From an uncultured Armatimonadota bacterium (lineage in GTDB: Bacteria; Armatimonadota; Fimbriimonadia; Fimbriimonadales; Fimbriimonadaceae), in the NCBI GenBank assembly GCA_903927345.1, contig CAIYMO010000033.1, positions 62,001 through 126,000 on the forward strand: DNA of 64,000 nt. The letters are read 5' to 3'. A program made the position numbers and the translations under genes. Below are positions 62,004-64,000 of this stretch, one piece after another (position 1 is the first letter of the stretch; every line of letters begins with the position of its first letter). The notes below the pieces were generated by a model, which saw only the letters and a list, made by a program, of their open reading frames with translations, did no database searches and was not told the DNA's origin.

Positions 62004-64000
62004 TAATTGCCTCCCGACTTCTTTGCCGGTTCTTTTACTTCTGTCTTTTGGACCTCTGGCTTGATGACGGTGCCCAGTGAATCCTGGCTACCCTTAGAGA
62101 GCCGTTTGGTTTCATCAATGCGGAGCTGCCGTGCTTCATCCTCATCCTTCACGATTCGCGGGGTGAGAAGAACCAGTAGCTCTGTCTTATTTTGCACCTT
62201 AGAGTTGGTTTTGAACAGCTGTCCGAGCAAAGGAATGTCGCCAAGGACCGGAACTTTGTTCGTGGTCGCGGTCACACTGCTTCGAATGATGCCGCCGAGA
62301 ATGATTGTTTCGCCATTCTTGACGCTGACAACAGTGTCGGCCTCTCGTTGGTTAACGATCGGAGCGTTGAAGTTCGTATAGCCCTGAAGGTCGTTCGCGG
62401 TTTGGTTGACATCCATCGTGACGTAACCATTTGCGGTGATTCGAGGAGTGACGGTCAAAACGATTCCTACGTCTTGGAAGGCGTAGTTGAAGATCGTGTT
62501 ACCGTTCGCGTCGATTCGGCTGTTGGTGACGTAGGGGATGCTTTGGCTGATGTTGATCTGTGCCTGAGTGTTGTTCGAAGTGAAGATCCTCGGAGTCGAC
62601 AGAATGTTGTACTTCGTGTCGGTCTGAATCGCGTTCATGAACGAGGTCAGGTTTGCGCCACCGATTGTGTAGCGGAAGCCTTGCAATGCTGGGTTAGCGG
62701 TTGCTTGGCCGAAGTTCGTTCCGATGGTTCCGGTTTGTCCAGCGGTTCCGAGGTGTCCGGTTCCGGTGTAGTTCCACTCGATTCCGAGTTTGTTGGTCGA
62801 GTCGAGGTTTGCCTCAACGATGATCGTTTCGATCATGACCTGCTCTGGAATCTTGTCGAGTTGCTCAAGAATCTGCTTGATCAGAGCGGCCGAATCTGGG
62901 TTGCCAACGACGATGATCGAGTTGGTGTTTGGATCAGGGATCGCAGTGATCTGACCGGTCAGGTCTCGAATCGGCACCAATCGTCCGTCTGCGGTTCGTC
63001 CAGTTTGAGTCTGGTTCTGGGTTTGAGCCGAAGTTCGACCGCCTCCACCAAACTGACCAAACATTCCACCGCCCTGGGCGAAGACGTTCGTCATCAGGTC
63101 GCCTTGGGTTGCGGTCGGATCTTCCATGTCGACGAACATTTGGTTATCCTCGATCGAACCTCCGACGCGCTGAGCGTTATTGTTTCGCTGTTGCGTGTTG
63201 GTGTTGGTTCGCTGCTGGTTAGGCGTGTTCGTTCGGTTGGTTCGACCTGCGCCTTGTCGCTGACCAAAAGATTGGTTCAGCAAGTTCGCGACGTCATCGG
63301 CCTTCGCATTGTTAAGTCGGAACACGAAGGTCGTGTTTTGGAATTCGACAGGCTTGTCGATGTCCTTGATGACCTGACCGACGATGAGCTGGCTTTCTTC
63401 GGTCGCAGTAATGACCAAGGAGTTGGTTCGAGTGTCGCTAGCAACGGTTCCGAAAGCGGCTTGGGTTGAGCCAAATCGCGCGGCCTGTTGGAATCGATCT
63501 TGGAAGTTGGTGCCCGAAGACGTCACGCCACCGCGGCCTCGAGGGGCGTTGTTGGTCAGAACGTTTTGGATGGTTGCTGCGATCTCGGTCGCCGTTGCGA
63601 ACTCGAGCTTGTAAACCATCGTCTTTTGGGGCTGATCGGTTTCTTTGTCGATCTGCTTGATGACTCGCTCAACCTCAAGCTGTTCCTTATCGGGAGCATT
63701 CACGATGACCGAGTTAGAGAAGTCGTCTGCCGAAGCGCGAACGTTCGAGCTGGATTGGCCGCGGTTGCCGCCGGTCATCATGCTCATCGGGTTGAAACCA
63801 CCGCCGCCACCCCGTCCGCCTCGTCCACCTTGGAATGTCATTCCACCGCCACCGAACATCGCTTGGAATGGATTCGTGCTGGTTTGACCGGCTGAAACGA
63901 AGACCTCGTTCACGACTCGCGCTACCTGCGTAGCATTGGCGTACTTGATCGGATAGAACTTGAGCTTCAGTTGGGGCTGGTCACCGCCCATCATCGACAT
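62003..64000 (-). CDS. Type II secretion system secretin (GspD/PilQ family), 5' partial
   Basis: At least 665 residues, cut by the right edge; the ATG at the border may be internal. Outer-membrane pore. Repeated N-domains are visible as IKYANATQVARVVNEVF, LEFATATEIAATIQNVL and LNNAKADDVANLLNQSF, each followed by a low-complexity Gly/Asn/Gln insert and a DxxTNSLVI-type strand. The secretin core spans about 380-620 with GGIIRSSVTATTNKVPVLGDIPLLGQLF and TELLVLLTPRIVKD. Gly-rich and Thr/Asn/Gln-rich inserts are unusually long. Likely partner of the pseudopilins at 30-36 kb. Confidence 0.93.
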   Translation of the reverse strand: MSMMGGDQPQLKLKFYPIKYANATQVARVVNEVFVSAGQTSTNPFQAMFGGGGMTFQGGRGGRGGGGGFNPMSMMTGGNRGQSSSNVRASADDFSNSVIVNAPDKEQLEVERVIKQIDKETDQPQKTMVYKLEFATATEIAATIQNVLTNNAPRGRGGVTSSGTNFQDRFQQAARFGSTQAAFGTVASDTRTNSLVITATEESQLIVGQVIKDIDKPVEFQNTTFVFRLNNAKADDVANLLNQSFGQRQGAGRTNRTNTPNQQRTNTNTQQRNNNAQRVGGSIEDNQMFVDMEDPTATQGDLMTNVFAQGGGMFGQFGGGGRTSAQTQNQTQTGRTADGRLVPIRDLTGQITAIPDPNTNSIIVVGNPDSAALIKQILEQLDKIPEQVMIETIIVEANLDSTNKLGIEWNYTGTGHLGTAGQTGTIGTNFGQATANPALQGFRYTIGGANLTSFMNAIQTDTKYNILSTPRIFTSNNTQAQINISQSIPYVTNSRIDANGNTIFNYAFQDVGIVLTVTPRITANGYVTMDVNQTANDLQGYTNFNAPIVNQREADTVVSVKNGETIILGGIIRSSVTATTNKVPVLGDIPLLGQLFKTNSKVQNKTELLVLLTPRIVKDEDEARQLRIDETKRLSKGSQDSLGTVIKPEVQKTEVKEPAKKSGGN

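Noticed and set aside
62192-63469. Long plus-strand open frame antisense to the secretin
   Set aside because: Secretin motifs are clear on the minus strand; antisense frame has no recognisable domain.

Overview
The window looks like chromosomal DNA of moderate GC content from a diderm bacterium, most likely Armatimonadota (Fimbriimonadia-like). The clues are two pseudopilin genes with the N-terminus [13 protein letters not shown] followed by a run to FPVFAQAK and a C-terminal DGHAK motif, a type II secretion-type secretin, many lipoproteins with a lipobox, a flagellar locus with a FliA-type sigma factor, and a HrcA/CIRCE-controlled chaperonin operon. The taxon is inferred from recognised families, not from rRNA. 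I saw no rRNA, tRNA, CRISPR array, insertion sequence or prophage.

Layout. 1-5 kb: metal P-type ATPase (cut by the left edge), a secreted DNRLRE protein, mutS2 and cdd. 5-9 kb: two paralogous lipoproteins, a membrane protein with a degenerate class III cyclase domain and an unknown partner. 9-13 kb: RNase G/E, a small membrane protein and, on the minus strand, fliA with a small membrane gene. 13-17.5 kb: minus-strand cluster of a secreted caspase-fold protein, a metallo-beta-lactamase-fold hydrolase and a DnaA-domain-I-like protein. 17.4-19.3 kb: matrixin-like lipoprotein protease and a SurA/PrsA-like foldase. 19.7-24.9 kb: tightly coupled tsaE, Gfo/Idh/MocA dehydrogenase, a DsbA-RibD_C fusion, an ABC permease and its ATPase, and an unknown membrane protein. 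25-30.5 kb: speD, two glycosyltransferases and a large YncE/phosphoesterase protein. 30.6-36.7 kb: two pseudopilins and a three-gene minor-pilin operon. 36.7-40.3 kb: polysaccharide deacetylase, glycosyltransferase, SGNH hydrolase and small unknown genes. 40.4-43.4 kb: CIRCE, groES, a four-helix-bundle/Arg-Gly-rich protein, groEL. 43.4-48.4 kb, minus: era, a glycosidase-like protein with long disordered tails, and a HAD phosphatase. 48.4-52.3 kb: fliK-like, flgD, flagellar-operon protein, flgE. 52.3-56.7 kb, minus: fumarase, pyrophosphatase, a beta-oxidation fusion enzyme. 56.7-58 kb: infC-rpmI-rplT. 58-64 kb: AIM24 protein, an unknown propeller-like protein, a homogentisate-dioxygenase-like protein, a Met-rich Spy-like protein and the secretin (cut by the right edge).

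The most unusual points are: infC with an apparent AUC start codon and an 89-base overlap with rpmI; a foreign-looking gene, a long hairpin and a heptad repeat inserted between groES and groEL; a DsbA-RibD_C fusion enzyme; many first genes of operons with a -10-like hexamer 5-10 bases before the start codon and no Shine-Dalgarno (probable leaderless mRNAs); and hairpins that bury the ribosome binding site of both pseudopilin genes.
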